NCBI RefSeq assembly: GCF_014218705.1
Contig: NZ_JABBJF010000020.1
Location: 1-64,000 of the forward strand
From: Kluyvera sichuanensis
Lineage (GTDB): Bacteria > Pseudomonadota > Gammaproteobacteria > Enterobacterales > Enterobacteriaceae
Reading direction: 5' to 3'
Length of the DNA: 64,000 bases
Part shown: positions 1 to 12,361 of the stretch, one piece after another
How positions within the stretch are numbered: position 1 is the stretch's first letter
Layout: each line of letters opens with the position of its first letter
Notes under the pieces: model-generated
Told to the model about the DNA's origin: nothing
Database searches by the model: none
What the model saw: the letters and a program-made list of their open reading frames with translations, nothing else
Translations under genes and position numbers: made by a program

Positions 1-24
1 CCCCCCCCCGACGCCGGGAATGTG
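1..24. repeat. Fragment of a REP-type palindrome at the window edge
   Basis: The C-run followed by GACGCCGGGAA resembles the right arm of the REP elements seen near 9.1, 18.9 and 49.3 kb, which share a GACGCCGGG core. It sits just past the ulaG stop codon, where REP elements usually lie. Most of the element would be outside the window, so this is tentative. Confidence 0.35.
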
Positions 25-27
25 CAA

Positions 28-1092
28 TTATAAGAACGATTTAAACGGCAGATCCGGCTCAATGGTAAAGCAATCGTCGAAGCCACGCGGATAGTGATAT
101 TCGAAATTATCTTTATCCAGCGGCCAGGTAAACTTGCCGCCAACCTGCCAGATAAACGGCTTAAATCCGTATTTCAGACGGTCTTTTTTCATCTCCCACA
201 GCACGCGAATTTCCTGCGGATCGGCCTGGAAGTTTGACCAGATATCGTGGTGGAAAGGGATCACCACTTTGGTGTTCAGCGCTTCGGCCATACGCAGCAT
301 ATCGGCGCTGGTCATTTTGTCGGTGATCCCGCGCGGGTTCTCGCCGTAGGAGCCCAGCGCGACGTCGATATGGTGCTCGTTACCGTGCTTGGCGTAGTAG
401 TTGGAGTAGTGGGAGTCACCGCTGTGATACAGGGTGCCGCCCGGCGTTTTGAACAGGTAGTTTACGGCGCGGGCGTCCATACCGTCCGGCAGTACGCCAG
501 CGGCTTTTTGATCGGCAGGTAGCGTAATCAGCGCAGTGCGGTCAAAGGCATCAAGCGCATGAATTTCAATATCTTTTACCTTCACCACGTCACCCGGTTT
601 CACCACGATGCAGCGCTCTTTTGGCACGCCCCAGCCCACCCACAGATCGACGCAGGTTTGTGGCCCGATAAATGGCACGTCGTCCGCGCAGTTCTGCATA
701 ACAGCGGCCGCCACGTTCACGTCGATATGATCGTTATGATCGTGGGTCGCCAGCACGGCATCGATCTGACGAATGGCAAACGGATCCAGCACAAACGGCG
801 TGGTGCGCAGATTCGGCTGTAATTTTTTTACCCCCGCCATGCGCTGCATCTGATGACCCTGCTTCATTAGCGGGTTGCCGTGGCTCTGTTTCCCCGTACC
901 ACACCAGAAATCGACGCAGACGTTGGTGCTGCCCTCTGATTTCAGCCAGATACCGGTGCAGCCCAGCCACCACATCGCAAAAGTGCCCGGCGCGACCTGC
1001 TCCTGCTCGATCTCTTCATTCAGCCAGCTGCCCCACTCTGGGAAGGTGCTCAGGATCCAGGATTCTCGCGAGATGGTCTCAACTTTACTCAT
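28..1092 (-). CDS. ulaG: L-ascorbate-6-phosphate lactonase UlaG
   Basis: This cytoplasmic metallo-beta-lactamase-fold hydrolase opens the lactone ring of L-ascorbate 6-phosphate to 3-keto-L-gulonate 6-phosphate, the first intracellular step of anaerobic vitamin C use. The 354-residue length equals that of E. coli UlaG. The metal-binding signature HxHxDH is visible at residues 117-122 (THDHNDH), with later His residues in HSGDSHYS and PFHHD. The gene is transcribed away from ulaABCDEF and shares a roughly 360-bp regulatory region with it, so both are expected to answer to UlaR and CRP. Nothing unusual was seen. Confidence 0.97.
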   Translation of the reverse strand: MSKVETISRESWILSTFPEWGSWLNEEIEQEQVAPGTFAMWWLGCTGIWLKSEGSTNVCVDFWCGTGKQSHGNPLMKQGHQMQRMAGVKKLQPNLRTTPFVLDPFAIRQIDAVLATHDHNDHIDVNVAAAVMQNCADDVPFIGPQTCVDLWVGWGVPKERCIVVKPGDVVKVKDIEIHALDAFDRTALITLPADQKAAGVLPDGMDARAVNYLFKTPGGTLYHSGDSHYSNYYAKHGNEHHIDVALGSYGENPRGITDKMTSADMLRMAEALNTKVVIPFHHDIWSNFQADPQEIRVLWEMKKDRLKYGFKPFIWQVGGKFTWPLDKDNFEYHYPRGFDDCFTIEPDLPFKSFL

Positions 1093-2855
<1,763 letters not shown>

Positions 2856-2867
2856 GGAGTGTTGATT

Positions 2868-3173
2868 ATGACCGTACGTATCCTGGCTGTATGTGGTTGT
2901 GGGCAAGGCAGCTCCATGATTATGAAGATGAAAGTCGACCAGTTCCTCAAAGAGCAGGGTGTTGATCACACGGTGAACAGTTGTGCGGTAGGCGAGTACA
3001 AAAGCGAGCTGAGCGGGGCCGACATCATTATCGCCTCCACCCACGTGGCGAGCGAAATCACCGTCTCCGGCAACAAATACGTGGTGGGCGTACGCAATAT
3101 GCTCTCGGCGGCCGATTTTGGTCCGAAGCTGATGGAAGTCATCAGCGCGCATTTCCCGAAAGACGTGAAGTAA
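2868..3173 (+). CDS. ulaB: PTS ascorbate-specific EIIB component UlaB
   Basis: This 101-residue cytoplasmic EIIB subunit takes phosphate from UlaC on a cysteine and passes it to incoming ascorbate. The phosphoacceptor is Cys9 in the N-terminal loop [11 protein letters not shown] second cysteine follows at residue 11, where I recall asparagine in E. coli UlaB. The ATG at 2868 follows an AAGGAG ribosome site. The gene lies between ulaA and ulaC with short spacers, so it is co-transcribed and stoichiometric with the other subunits. Confidence 0.96.
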   Translation: MTVRILAVCGCGQGSSMIMKMKVDQFLKEQGVDHTVNSCAVGEYKSELSGADIIIASTHVASEITVSGNKYVVGVRNMLSAADFGPKLMEVISAHFPKDVK

Positions 3174-3182
3174 GGACAACCT

Positions 3183-3653
3183 ATGAAGCTACGTGATTCA
3201 TTGGCGGAGAATAAATCCATCCGCCTGCAGGCGGAAGCCAATAGCTGGCAGGAGGCGGTCAAAGTGGGCGTGGATCTGCTGGTGGAGGCTGGTGTGGTAG
3301 AGCCGCGCTACTTCCAGGCGATTCTGGATGGCGTTGAGCGCTTCGGCCCGTACTTCGTTATTGCCCCAGGTCTGGCGATGCCGCATGGCCGCCCTGAAGA
3401 AGGGGTGAAGAAAAACGGTTTTGCATTAGTCACCCTGAAAACCCCGATGGTGTTTAACCACGAAGACAACGACCCGGTCGATATTCTCATCACCCTGGCG
3501 GCGGTCGATGCTCGCACCCATCAGGAAGAGGGCATCATGCAGATCGTCAATCTGTTTGAAGATGAAGCCAATTTCGACCGTTTACGCGCCTGCCGCACCG
3601 AGCAGGAAGTGCTGGATTTAATCGATAGCGCCACCCTGGCGGCGACAGCTTAA
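3183..3653 (+). CDS. ulaC: PTS ascorbate-specific EIIA component UlaC
   Basis: This is a cytoplasmic EIIA of the fructose/mannitol type, which receives phosphate from HPr and hands it to UlaB. The active histidine is His68 in the conserved [13 protein letters not shown] segment. The 156 residues compare with about 154 in E. coli. The start ATG follows an AAGGA-type ribosome site 9 bp after ulaB. Together UlaA, UlaB and UlaC form one EII complex whose subunits are encoded separately and in order of membrane to cytoplasm. Confidence 0.96.
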   Translation: MKLRDSLAENKSIRLQAEANSWQEAVKVGVDLLVEAGVVEPRYFQAILDGVERFGPYFVIAPGLAMPHGRPEEGVKKNGFALVTLKTPMVFNHEDNDPVDILITLAAVDARTHQEEGIMQIVNLFEDEANFDRLRACRTEQEVLDLIDSATLAATA

Positions 3654-3666
3654 GAAGGAATTGAAT

Positions 3667-4317
3667 ATGTCATTACCGATGTTGCAGGTTGCGCTGGATA
3701 ACCAGACGCTGTCCCACGCCTACGAAACCACCCGTCTGATTGCGGAAGAGGTTGATATCATTGAAGTCGGCACCATTCTTTGCGTTGGCGAAGGGGTGCG
3801 CGCGGTGCGCGACCTTAAGGCGCTGTACCCGCATAAAATCGTGCTGGCCGACGCCAAAATTGCCGATGCGGGCAAAATCCTCTCCCGTATGTGTTTTGAA
3901 GCTAATGCTGACTGGGTCACCGTCATCTGCTGTGCGGATATCAACACCGCCAAGGGCGCGCTGGACGTGGCAAAAGAGTTTAACGGCGACGTGCAGATTG
4001 AACTGACCGGCTACTGGACCTGGGAGCAGGCCAAAGAGTGGCGTGATGCGGGCATTCAGCAGGTGGTCTATCACCGCAGCCGCGATGCGCAGGCAGCCGG
4101 TGTGGCGTGGGGCGAGGCGGATATCAGCGCTATAAAACGTCTGGCAGAGATGGGCTTTAAAGTGACCGTCACCGGTGGGCTGGCGCTGGAAGATCTGCCG
4201 CTATTCGCGGGCATACCTATTCACGTCTTTATTGCCGGTCGTAGCATTCGTGATGCCGCGTCCCCGGTGGAAGCAGCGCGTCAGTTCAAGCGCTCTATTG
4301 CGCAGCTTTGGGGCTAA
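3667..4317 (+). CDS. ulaD: 3-keto-L-gulonate-6-phosphate decarboxylase UlaD
   Basis: This enzyme decarboxylates 3-keto-L-gulonate 6-phosphate to L-xylulose 5-phosphate in ascorbate catabolism. It is a (beta/alpha)8 barrel of the orotidine-monophosphate-decarboxylase suprafamily. The Asp and Lys of the [11 protein letters not shown] strand are the catalytic/Mg-binding set known for the family. The 216-residue length equals E. coli UlaD. I took the ATG at 3667 ([12 protein letters not shown]) rather than the in-frame TTG six bases upstream, because it matches the known protein and follows AAGGA. Confidence 0.97.
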   Translation: MSLPMLQVALDNQTLSHAYETTRLIAEEVDIIEVGTILCVGEGVRAVRDLKALYPHKIVLADAKIADAGKILSRMCFEANADWVTVICCADINTAKGALDVAKEFNGDVQIELTGYWTWEQAKEWRDAGIQQVVYHRSRDAQAAGVAWGEADISAIKRLAEMGFKVTVTGGLALEDLPLFAGIPIHVFIAGRSIRDAASPVEAARQFKRSIAQLWG

Positions 4318-4326
4318 GGAGCGGTT

Positions 4327-5181
4327 ATGTTGTCGAAACAGACACCGCTTGGCATCTATGAAAAAGCGCTCCCTGCCGGGGAGTGCTGGCTGGAGCGCCT
4401 GCGTCTGGCAAAAGCGCTGGGCTTTGATTTCGTTGAAATGTCGGTGGATGAAACCGACGAGCGCCTGTCGCGCCTCGACTGGAGCCGCGAGCAGCGCCTG
4501 GCATTGGTAAGCGCAATTGCGGAAACCGGCGTGCGGGTGCCGTCGATGTGCCTGAGCGCCCATCGTCGCTTCCCGCTGGGCTGTGAAGATGACGACGTTC
4601 GCAACCAGGGGCTGGAGATTATGCGTAAAGCTATCCGCTTCGCGCAGGATATCGGCATTCGGGTGATTCAACTGGCGGGGTACGACGTCTATTACCAACA
4701 GGCGAATGACGAAACGCGTCGGCGTTTTCGCGACGGCCTGAAGGAGAGCGTTGAAATGGCCAGCCGCGCGCAGGTCACGCTGGCGATGGAGATCATGGAT
4801 TACCCACTGATGAACTCCATCAGTAAGGCGCTCGGTTATGCGCACTACCTGAATAACCCGTGGTTCCAGCTTTATCCGGACATCGGCAACCTGTCGGCGT
4901 GGGATAACGACGTGCAGATGGAACTGCAGGCCGGGATAGGGCATATCGTCGCCGTGCACGTGAAAGACACCAAACCCGGCGTCTTTAAAAACGTTCCCTT
5001 TGGTGAAGGCGTTGTCGATTTCGAACGTTGCTTTGAAACGCTGCGCGAGAGCGGCTACTGCGGCCCATATCTGATTGAGATGTGGAGTGAAACCTCGGAC
5101 GACCCGGCGGGTGAAGTGGCAAAAGCGCGCGATTGGGTGAAGGCCAGAATGGCCCGCGCCGGGCTGGTGGAGGCGGCATAA
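4327..5181 (+). CDS. ulaE: L-xylulose-5-phosphate 3-epimerase UlaE
   Basis: UlaE converts L-xylulose 5-phosphate to L-ribulose 5-phosphate, the third intracellular ascorbate step. The 284-residue protein is a TIM barrel of the xylose-isomerase-like superfamily. Acidic and His metal ligands are recognisable in the segments [20 protein letters not shown] and LIEMW. Its TAA stop shares one base with the ATG of ulaF, giving TAATG, a sign of translational coupling. Length and sequence match E. coli UlaE. Confidence 0.97.
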   Translation: MLSKQTPLGIYEKALPAGECWLERLRLAKALGFDFVEMSVDETDERLSRLDWSREQRLALVSAIAETGVRVPSMCLSAHRRFPLGCEDDDVRNQGLEIMRKAIRFAQDIGIRVIQLAGYDVYYQQANDETRRRFRDGLKESVEMASRAQVTLAMEIMDYPLMNSISKALGYAHYLNNPWFQLYPDIGNLSAWDNDVQMELQAGIGHIVAVHVKDTKPGVFKNVPFGEGVVDFERCFETLRESGYCGPYLIEMWSETSDDPAGEVAKARDWVKARMARAGLVEAA

Positions 5182-5864
5182 TGCAAAAGCTAAAACAGCA
5201 GGTGTTTGATGCCAATATGGATTTGCCGCGCTATGGTCTGGTGACCTTTACCTGGGGCAACGTCAGCGCTATCGACCGCGAACGCGGCCGGGTGGTGATT
5301 AAGCCCAGCGGGGTGGCGTATGAGACCATGACCGTGGATGACATGGTCGTTGTGGATATGGACGGCAACGTGGTTGAAGGGCGCTATCGCCCTTCTTCCG
5401 ACACCGCGACGCACCTGGCCATGTATCGCCGCTACCCGTCTCTTGGCGGCGTAGTGCATACCCATTCTACGCATGCGACCGCGTGGGCGCAGGCTGGCCT
5501 GGCGATCCCCGCGCTCGGCACGACCCATGCGGACTATTTCTTTGGCGATATTCCCTGTACCCGGGCGTTAACCGAAGCTGAAGTGCAGGGCGAATATGAG
5601 CTGAACACCGGCAAGGTGATCATCGAGACGCTGGGTGACGTTGAGCCATTGCATACGCCGGGAATTGTGGTGTATCAGCATGGCCCGTTTGCCTGGGGGA
5701 AAGACGCGCACGACGCGGTGCATAACGCGGTGGTGATGGAAGAGGTGGCAAGAATGGCGTGGATCGCGCGCGGTATCAACCCGGCGCTTAGCCCGATCGA
5801 CCGCTACCTGATGAACAAACACTTTATGCGTAAGCATGGCCCGAACGCTTATTACGGGCAGTGA
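5181..5864 (+). CDS. ulaF: L-ribulose-5-phosphate 4-epimerase UlaF
   Basis: UlaF converts L-ribulose 5-phosphate to D-xylulose 5-phosphate, feeding ascorbate carbon into the pentose phosphate pathway. It belongs to the class II aldolase/AraD family. Zinc ligands are visible in [10 protein letters not shown] and in a later His of [14 protein letters not shown]. The start overlaps the ulaE stop (TAATG), which fits the known 227-228-residue length; an upstream in-frame ATG at 5133 lies inside ulaE and is rejected. It is the last gene of the ula operon. Confidence 0.97.
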   Translation: MQKLKQQVFDANMDLPRYGLVTFTWGNVSAIDRERGRVVIKPSGVAYETMTVDDMVVVDMDGNVVEGRYRPSSDTATHLAMYRRYPSLGGVVHTHSTHATAWAQAGLAIPALGTTHADYFFGDIPCTRALTEAEVQGEYELNTGKVIIETLGDVEPLHTPGIVVYQHGPFAWGKDAHDAVHNAVVMEEVARMAWIARGINPALSPIDRYLMNKHFMRKHGPNAYYGQ

Positions 5865-5947
5865 TCGTTAACCTAAAAATTGTGCTCCGGGATTTGTACG
5901 CCTTCGGGATGTTACTGGTCTGATTCCGGGGCCTTTTTACGGCAGGC

Positions 5948-5978
5948 GTTCTTCGCCCTCAGTGCGGGGGCGAAGAAC
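5948..5978. terminator. Hairpin between convergent ulaF and yjfY
   Basis: A perfect 11-bp inverted repeat, GTTCTTCGCCC at 5948-5958 and GGGCGAAGAAC at 5968-5978, forms a hairpin with a 9-nt loop between two convergent genes. Neither side carries a long U-tract, so it may act as a weak bidirectional terminator or as a 3' end protecting structure. Confidence 0.5.
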
Positions 5979-5989
5979 GAAGCACGGGA

Positions 5990-6265
5990 TTAGCGATACA
6001 GCGCAGCGCTCGCGTGGATCAAACCGTTGCTTCCGGGCTCATGTATCAGGATGGGCTGAAAATATTTCGCCCCCTGAGCATCGCTCTCCTGACTGAGCGC
6101 CTGGTCGGCCTCTTGCTCAGTGGCGATATTATGGTTGATATAGATAACCCCCAGGCTCTGAACATCGTCCATGTTACGTGCCTGATGGCCATCGATCTTA
6201 ATGGCAGCCTGTGCGCTGGCGCTTGCCAGTAACACAGCCATTGCGGCAATGACGATAGATTTCAT
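5990..6265 (-). CDS. yjfY: Small periplasmic DUF1471 (YhcN/BhsA-family) protein YjfY
   Basis: This 91-residue protein starts with a signal peptide (MKSIVIAAMAVLLASASAQA, cleavage after AQA), leaving a mature domain of about 70 residues. The mature part fits the DUF1471 family of small secreted stress proteins such as BhsA and YhcN: a central YINHNIATEQEADQAL segment and a C-terminal YFQPILIHEPG strand. E. coli YjfY has the same length and position. Its specific role is unknown; family members are linked to stress, biofilm and envelope responses. It converges on ulaF. Confidence 0.9.
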   Translation of the reverse strand: MKSIVIAAMAVLLASASAQAAIKIDGHQARNMDDVQSLGVIYINHNIATEQEADQALSQESDAQGAKYFQPILIHEPGSNGLIHASAALYR

Positions 6266-6478
6266 ACTCGACTCCTTACTGACAGTCCTGGCGATAACGC
6301 GGGGGCTCTCCTCTTGCTGTGGTTGACTACTGACTTAATTGTAATCGGTCTTTGGCAAGTGTATGGCGACCTTTTCTGATGCTGTTGTTCAAAAAATTGC
6401 CGCATTCGGGGCTGTTTAATTTTAAATCACTGACTTAGGTCGACTTTGCGTTTTGTGTGAATTTTTTGCGCAATCAGC

Positions 6479-6507
6479 TTGAGTTTCCCGGGGCTGGCAA
6501 GTATTAT
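6479..6507 (+). promoter_or_regulatory. Candidate sigma-70 promoter of rpsF-priB-rpsR-rplI
   Basis: TTGAGT at 6479-6484 and TATTAT at 6502-6507 are separated by exactly 17 bp and lie about 100 bp before rpsF. A C+G-rich spacer end and following GCGTC could be a stringent-type discriminator. The rest of the 6266-6478 stretch holds A+T-rich sequence that should contain the yjfY promoter on the other strand, but I could not place it. Confidence 0.6.
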
Positions 6508-6545
6508 TACGCGTCATTTTTCAGCCGACCTTTAACACGTTCCTT

Positions 6546-6580
6546 GCCTCCATGGGCCTCGGCTGACCCAGACAGGAGGC
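6546..6580 (+). promoter_or_regulatory. Candidate S6:S18-binding leader element of rpsF mRNA
   Basis: GCCTCC at 6546-6551 pairs with GGAGGC at 6575-6580, enclosing an inner GGG/CCC helix and a GCCTCGGCTGA loop. An S6:S18 complex binding to a structured rpsF leader is established in several bacteria and contains a conserved CCG-type bulge. The position 26 nt before the rpsF start and the shape fit that element, so feedback control of the operon by its own products is likely. I infer the structure by eye. Confidence 0.5.
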
Positions 6581-6587
6581 TGAATAA

Positions 6588-7001
<414 letters not shown>

Positions 7002-7007
7002 TTTCTG

Positions 7008-7554
<547 letters not shown>

Positions 7555-7581
7555 TCGGCCGCCGTCTATTAACGACTTTAA

Positions 7582-8043
<462 letters not shown>

Positions 8044-8073
8044 TCAGCAACCCACGTTTTGGTAACAACAAAC

Positions 8074-8103
8074 CGCCGGCCTTGTGCCGGCGTTTTGCTT
8101 TTT
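8074..8103 (+). terminator. Intrinsic terminator after rplI
   Basis: CGCCGGC (8074-8080) pairs with GCCGGCG (8086-8092) around a 5-nt loop, followed by TTTTGCTTTTT. This is a classic factor-independent terminator closing the rpsF operon. Confidence 0.93.
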
Positions 8104-8190
8104 AGACCTCCCCACTTTTCGACTGGCTATCTTTCATCCTTTTCGCGATAATCAAAAAATTAAAACAATATTTTAATTTTTGGTGAAAGA

Positions 8191-9117
8191 ATGGAAACTC
8201 TGCGCCAGCATCCTCTGTTTTCCCGTAAAAACATCGTCTATCTCTGTGCCGCATTCTGCTGTCTGCTGTGGGGAAGCGCCTACCCGGCGATTAAGAGCGG
8301 GTATGAGCTGTTTCAGATCGCCGCCGATGATATCCCGACTAAAATCGTCTTTGCCGGCTACCGCTTCCTGTTTGCCGGGCTGATACTGCTGCTGCTGGCG
8401 ATGGCGCAGCGCAAGCCGGTGGCGCGCCTGAGCGCACGGCAGTTCGGTCAGCTGACCCTGCTAGGGCTGACGCAGACTTCGCTGCAGTACATCTTCTTTT
8501 ACATTGGCCTTGCCTTCACCACCGGGGTGAAAGGGTCAATCATGAACGCTACCGGCACCTTCTTTAGCGTGCTGCTGGCGCACTTTATCTACCAGAACGA
8601 CCGACTGAGCTATAACAAGACGCTGGGCTGTATTCTCGGCTTTGCCGGGGTGATGGCGGTGAACTTCAATAGCGGGCTGCTGGACTTCAACTTTAGCCTG
8701 GGCGATGGCTCGGTGGTGCTGGCGGCGTTTATCCTGTCGGCAGCGTCGCTGTACGGAAAACGCATCTCCCAAACGGTAGACCCGACGGTGATGACCGGCT
8801 ACCAGCTGGCGTTGGGTGGCCTGGCGCTGGTGGTCGGCGGCTATCTGAGCGGCGGCACGCTGACCTTCCACGGTTTCTCATCGGTGGCGATTCTTGGCTA
8901 TCTGACGCTGCTCTCGTCGGTCGCCTTTGCGCTGTGGAGCATTCTGCTCAAGTACAACCGCGTGGGAATGATTGCGCCGTTTAACTTCCTGATCCCGGTA
9001 TCGGGCTCGGTGCTGTCGGCGATTTTCCTCGGGGAAAATATTCTCGAGTGGAAATACGCGCTGGCGCTGGTGCTGGTCTGTTCGGGGATTTGGTGGGTCA
9101 ATAAAGTTAAAAAGTAG
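8191..9117 (+). CDS. DMT-superfamily (EamA) inner-membrane transporter
   Basis: This 308-residue protein has about ten hydrophobic segments arranged as two EamA repeats (roughly residues 15-150 and 170-305), the drug/metabolite transporter fold. Typical features include the repeat-start motif CLLWGSAYPAIKSG and a C-terminal LGENILEW segment resembling the (L/F)xGE motif at the end of an EamA repeat. Such proteins usually export amino acids, nucleotides or drugs; the substrate cannot be told from sequence. It stands alone between rplI and ytfB, where E. coli K-12 has unrelated small genes, so it is a lineage-specific gene. The start at 8191 has only a weak purine-rich ribosome site. Confidence 0.88.
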   Translation: METLRQHPLFSRKNIVYLCAAFCCLLWGSAYPAIKSGYELFQIAADDIPTKIVFAGYRFLFAGLILLLLAMAQRKPVARLSARQFGQLTLLGLTQTSLQYIFFYIGLAFTTGVKGSIMNATGTFFSVLLAHFIYQNDRLSYNKTLGCILGFAGVMAVNFNSGLLDFNFSLGDGSVVLAAFILSAASLYGKRISQTVDPTVMTGYQLALGGLALVVGGYLSGGTLTFHGFSSVAILGYLTLLSSVAFALWSILLKYNRVGMIAPFNFLIPVSGSVLSAIFLGENILEWKYALALVLVCSGIWWVNKVKK

Positions 9118-9160
9118 CCCGGCCGGGCGAAGCGACGCCGGGGAGACTCGGCGTCGCGAT
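9117..9160. repeat. REP-type palindromic element
   Basis: The G of the transporter stop codon begins GCCCGGCCGGGCGAAGCGACGCCGGGG, the same core (GCCCGGCC...GACGCCGGG) found near 18.89 and 49.31 kb, followed by a CTCGGCGTCGCG arm. It lies between two convergent genes. Confidence 0.65.
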
Positions 9161-9169
9161 CAAGATGTG

Positions 9170-9811
9170 TTAACGCGCGCGAATAAAGCTGCCGTCCGGC
9201 TGGCGGGTAAACAGCACCTGGCCGTTGTCGGACTCAATGGTTAACCCGGTTACCACGCCGTTGGCGTTCTTACGAATCTGTACCTTCTGACCATTCTTTA
9301 AATTGCTAAGCGGTTTACCCGTACCTTCGACCTGCGCCATGGCATATACGTCCGTTGGCGGCAGATTGTTGTCACGGAACAGCTGCGCCAGCGTTTTACC
9401 GGCTTCTACCTGATAGGTATGCCATTCGTTGCTGCTGCGGCTCTCCTGATACGGCTGAGTGCGCGACGGCGCAGCCTGCTGTTCGCTCGGCTGCTCTTCC
9501 TGCACCGGTTCCGGCGCGACAGGGGCAACCTGATCGAGATCGTTAGATGGCGTCACCAACTGGGCGTGAAGCGGCTGGGCGTCCGGCTGCGGCGTTTGCG
9601 ACTGCGACTGGAAATCCAGCTGAGCGGAACGCGTGACCTGCGCCGGTGGGCTGTCGTCAGCGGAAGGCAGCAGGAAGCCGACAATAATAGCCAGTGCAGC
9701 AACAATCACGCCGCGACGGTGGGCAGGCGGCAGCGGGTCCAGGATGCGAAGATCGTCCGGCGCGTGCCAGATTTTCACCAGCAAAGGTTTTATTTCAAAT
9801 CTCCCGGGCAT
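9170..9811 (-). CDS. ytfB: Cell-envelope protein YtfB with OapA/LysM-like domain
   Basis: YtfB is a bitopic inner-membrane protein. It has a short cytoplasmic N-terminus (residues 1-32), one membrane helix (about 33-50), a Pro/Gln-rich periplasmic linker (about 52-125) and a C-terminal OapA/LysM-like domain (about 128-213). E. coli YtfB, nearly the same length and ending in the same GSFIRAR tail, has been tied to cell division and glycan binding. The gene is transcribed convergently with the upstream transporter and divergently from fklB. The start MPGRFE matches the E. coli protein. Confidence 0.93.
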   Translation of the reverse strand: MPGRFEIKPLLVKIWHAPDDLRILDPLPPAHRRGVIVAALAIIVGFLLPSADDSPPAQVTRSAQLDFQSQSQTPQPDAQPLHAQLVTPSNDLDQVAPVAPEPVQEEQPSEQQAAPSRTQPYQESRSSNEWHTYQVEAGKTLAQLFRDNNLPPTDVYAMAQVEGTGKPLSNLKNGQKVQIRKNANGVVTGLTIESDNGQVLFTRQPDGSFIRAR

Positions 9812-10021
9812 GGCTCTCCTCCTGCTCCGTGTCGATGCTATCCAGTATAGATGGCTAACTGCCTGATGAACGTGGCAAAGCGCATTTTCATCATATCCTA
9901 TAGGGCATCTGAATGGTTTCTTTTTCCCGGGAATTTGTCATCTTTCCTGACACAAAGTTTTACCCTGTGCGGCGTGGCTGCTATGCTGCCCGCTACTTTA
10001 TACCCGAAGAAAGGAAAGACG

Positions 10022-10642
10022 ATGGCCACCCCGACTTTTGACACTATTGAAGCACAGGCAAGCTACGGTATCGGCCTGCAGGTAGGGCAGCAGCTGAGCG
10101 AGTCCGGTTTGCAGGGTTTACTGCCGGAAGCACTGGTTGCCGGTATCGCTGATGCGCTGGAAGGCAAACAGCCTGCCGTGCCGGTAGACGTTGTTCATCG
10201 TGCGCTGCGTGAAATCCACGAACGTGCTGATGCCGTGCGTCGTGAACGTTTTGCGGCGATGGCCGAAGACGGCGTGAAATATCTGGAAGAAAACCGTGAG
10301 AAAGAAGGCGTAAACAGCACCGAATCCGGCCTGCAGTTCCGCGTTCTGACCCAAGGCGAAGGCGCAATCCCAGCGCGTACCGATCACGTTCGCGTGCACT
10401 ACACCGGTAAGCTGATTGACGGCACCGTATTCGACAGCTCCGTCGCGCGCGGCGAGCCAGCTGAATTCCCGGTTAACGGCGTTATCGCTGGCTGGATTGA
10501 AGCACTGACCCTGATGCCGGTTGGCTCTAAGTGGGAACTGACTATCCCTCATAGCCTGGCCTACGGCGAGCGTGGCGCGGGTGCTTCCATCCCTCCGTTC
10601 AGCACCCTGGTCTTCGAAGTCGAGTTACTGGAAATCCTGTAA
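10022..10642 (+). CDS. fklB: FKBP-type peptidyl-prolyl isomerase FklB (FKBP22)
   Basis: FklB is a dimeric cytoplasmic prolyl isomerase. The helical dimerisation domain (residues about 1-95) precedes an FKBP catalytic domain (about 115-206) with the signature [16 protein letters not shown] and the late [23 protein letters not shown] strand. From the ATG at 10022, preceded by AAGGAAAG, the protein is 206 residues, equal to E. coli FklB. In-frame upstream starts near 9851 would add an unrelated extension overlapping the ytfB promoter and are rejected. A G+C-rich stem just after the stop (around 10655-10680, TATCC...GGATA) may help end the transcript. Confidence 0.95.
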   Translation: MATPTFDTIEAQASYGIGLQVGQQLSESGLQGLLPEALVAGIADALEGKQPAVPVDVVHRALREIHERADAVRRERFAAMAEDGVKYLEENREKEGVNSTESGLQFRVLTQGEGAIPARTDHVRVHYTGKLIDGTVFDSSVARGEPAEFPVNGVIAGWIEALTLMPVGSKWELTIPHSLAYGERGAGASIPPFSTLVFEVELLEIL

Positions 10643-10856
10643 TCCTCGCACTTATCCTCTCTCCGTCCGGGGAGGGGATACAAACTCCTGAAGTTAGATA
10701 TATGTTGGGATTTAATCTTGCAAATACAGCAATTGCGTGTATTTTTGTGAGCTGTTTCCCATAGGTGAGGTGATATAACACTCACTTTAAACATAAAATT
10801 AACATTATATTTAAATCATAGTATTCATCCCTCCGATTCTTACCTAATATCGAGAC

Positions 10857-10872
10857 ATCCTATAGATAGGAT
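10857..10872 (+). promoter_or_regulatory. Inverted repeat upstream of cycA
   Basis: ATCCTAT and ATAGGAT form perfect 7-bp arms around AG. It lies about 75 bp before cycA, downstream of an A+T-rich stretch (about 10780-10830) that probably holds the promoter. It could be an operator or a 5' end hairpin; no known regulator is assigned. Confidence 0.35.
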
Positions 10873-10909
10873 CGTCTTGCATGACGACATAAAGGGCCAG
10901 TAGAGCCCG

Positions 10910-10917
10910 CACAACAC
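10910..10917 (+). promoter_or_regulatory. Candidate GcvB small-RNA target site in the cycA leader
   Basis: CACAACAC matches the CACAACAY motif recognised by the G/U-rich R1 region of the GcvB small RNA. It lies 28 nt upstream of the cycA start codon. Repression of cycA by GcvB is established in E. coli and Salmonella. A second C/A-rich run (ACAGAAACAACAGGAAG) follows and includes the ribosome site. Confidence 0.5.
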
Positions 10918-10944
10918 AGACAGAAACAACAGGAAGAAAAATAC

Positions 10945-12351
10945 ATGGTTGATCAGATCAAAGTCGCTGCTGCCGCTGAGCAGGAGCCGGCTGAACAATC
11001 GCTACGGCGAAACCTCACAAACCGACATATTCAGCTAATTGCCATCGGCGGCGCCATCGGTACCGGGCTGTTTATGGGATCGGGCAAAACTATCAGTCTC
11101 GCTGGGCCATCGATCATCTTCGTTTATATGATCATCGGCTTTATGCTTTTCTTCGTGATGCGTGCGATGGGTGAGCTGCTGCTCTCCAACCTCGAGTACA
11201 AATCGTTCAGCGACTTTGCCGCAGACCTGCTTGGCCCATGGGCTGGGTATTTTACCGGCTGGACCTACTGGTTCTGCTGGGTGGTGACCGGGATGGCGGA
11301 CGTCGTCGCCATCACCGCCTACGCGCAGTTCTGGTTCCCCGGACTCTCTGACTGGGTGGCCTCGCTGGCGGTGGTAGTCCTGCTGCTGAGCCTGAACCTC
11401 GCCACCGTGAAGATGTTCGGTGAGATGGAGTTCTGGTTTGCGATGATCAAAATCGTCGCCATCGTGGCGCTGATTATCGTCGGCCTGGTGATGGTGCTGA
11501 TGCACTTCAAATCACCGACCGGCGTAGAAGCGTCGTTCGCTCACCTGTGGAACGACGGTGGCTGGTTCCCGAAAGGCATCAGCGGCTTCTTTGCGGGCTT
11601 CCAGATAGCCGTCTTCGCTTTCGTGGGGATTGAGCTGGTCGGTACCACCGCGGCGGAAACCAAAGATCCTGAGAAATCCCTGCCACGCGCGATTAACTCC
11701 ATTCCAATCCGTATCATCATGTTCTACGTGTTTGCGCTGATTGTGATTATGTCCGTGACCCCGTGGAGCTCGGTTGTACCAAACAAGAGCCCGTTCGTTG
11801 AGCTGTTCATGCTGGTCGGGCTGCCGGCGGCGGCGAGCATCATCAACTTCGTGGTGCTGACCTCTGCGACCTCTTCTGCCAACAGCGGCGTGTTCTCTAC
11901 CAGCCGTATGCTGTTCGGCCTGGCGCAGGACGGCGTGGCACCAAGCCTGTTCGCCAAGCTCTCTAAGCGTGCGGTACCGGCAAAAGGGCTGACCTTCTCC
12001 TGTATCTGCCTGCTGGGCGGCGTGGTGATGCTGATGGTGAACCCAAGCGTGATCGCGGCCTTCACCATGATCACCACCGTGTCGGCGATTCTGTTTATGT
12101 TCGTCTGGACGATTATCCTGTGCTCTTACCTGGTATACCGTAAGCAGCGTCCACACCTGCATGAAAAATCCATCTACAAAATGCCGCTGGGCAAAGTGAT
12201 GTGCTGGGTCTGCATGGCGTTCTTCGCCTTCGTTCTGGTACTGCTGACCCTGGAAGCGGACACCCGTGAAGCGCTGATGGTGACGCCAATCTGGTTCATC
12301 GTGCTGGGGCTGGGTTGGATGTTCCTGCGTAAGAACAAGCTGGCTAAGTAA
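10945..12351 (+). CDS. cycA: D-serine/D-alanine/glycine:proton symporter CycA
   Basis: CycA is a 12-helix amino acid permease of the APC superfamily (AAT family) in the inner membrane. It takes up glycine, D-alanine and D-serine, and D-cycloserine through the same route. The 468-residue protein carries the family start LTNRHIQLIAIGGAIGTGLFMGSG in helix 1, the usual AAT signature. E. coli CycA is 470 residues. The gene is monocistronic: it has its own leader with a candidate GcvB site and is followed by a repeat element and a strong terminator. Confidence 0.96.
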   Translation: MVDQIKVAAAAEQEPAEQSLRRNLTNRHIQLIAIGGAIGTGLFMGSGKTISLAGPSIIFVYMIIGFMLFFVMRAMGELLLSNLEYKSFSDFAADLLGPWAGYFTGWTYWFCWVVTGMADVVAITAYAQFWFPGLSDWVASLAVVVLLLSLNLATVKMFGEMEFWFAMIKIVAIVALIIVGLVMVLMHFKSPTGVEASFAHLWNDGGWFPKGISGFFAGFQIAVFAFVGIELVGTTAAETKDPEKSLPRAINSIPIRIIMFYVFALIVIMSVTPWSSVVPNKSPFVELFMLVGLPAAASIINFVVLTSATSSANSGVFSTSRMLFGLAQDGVAPSLFAKLSKRAVPAKGLTFSCICLLGGVVMLMVNPSVIAAFTMITTVSAILFMFVWTIILCSYLVYRKQRPHLHEKSIYKMPLGKVMCWVCMAFFAFVLVLLTLEADTREALMVTPIWFIVLGLGWMFLRKNKLAK

Positions 12352-12361
12352 GCGAATTTCG

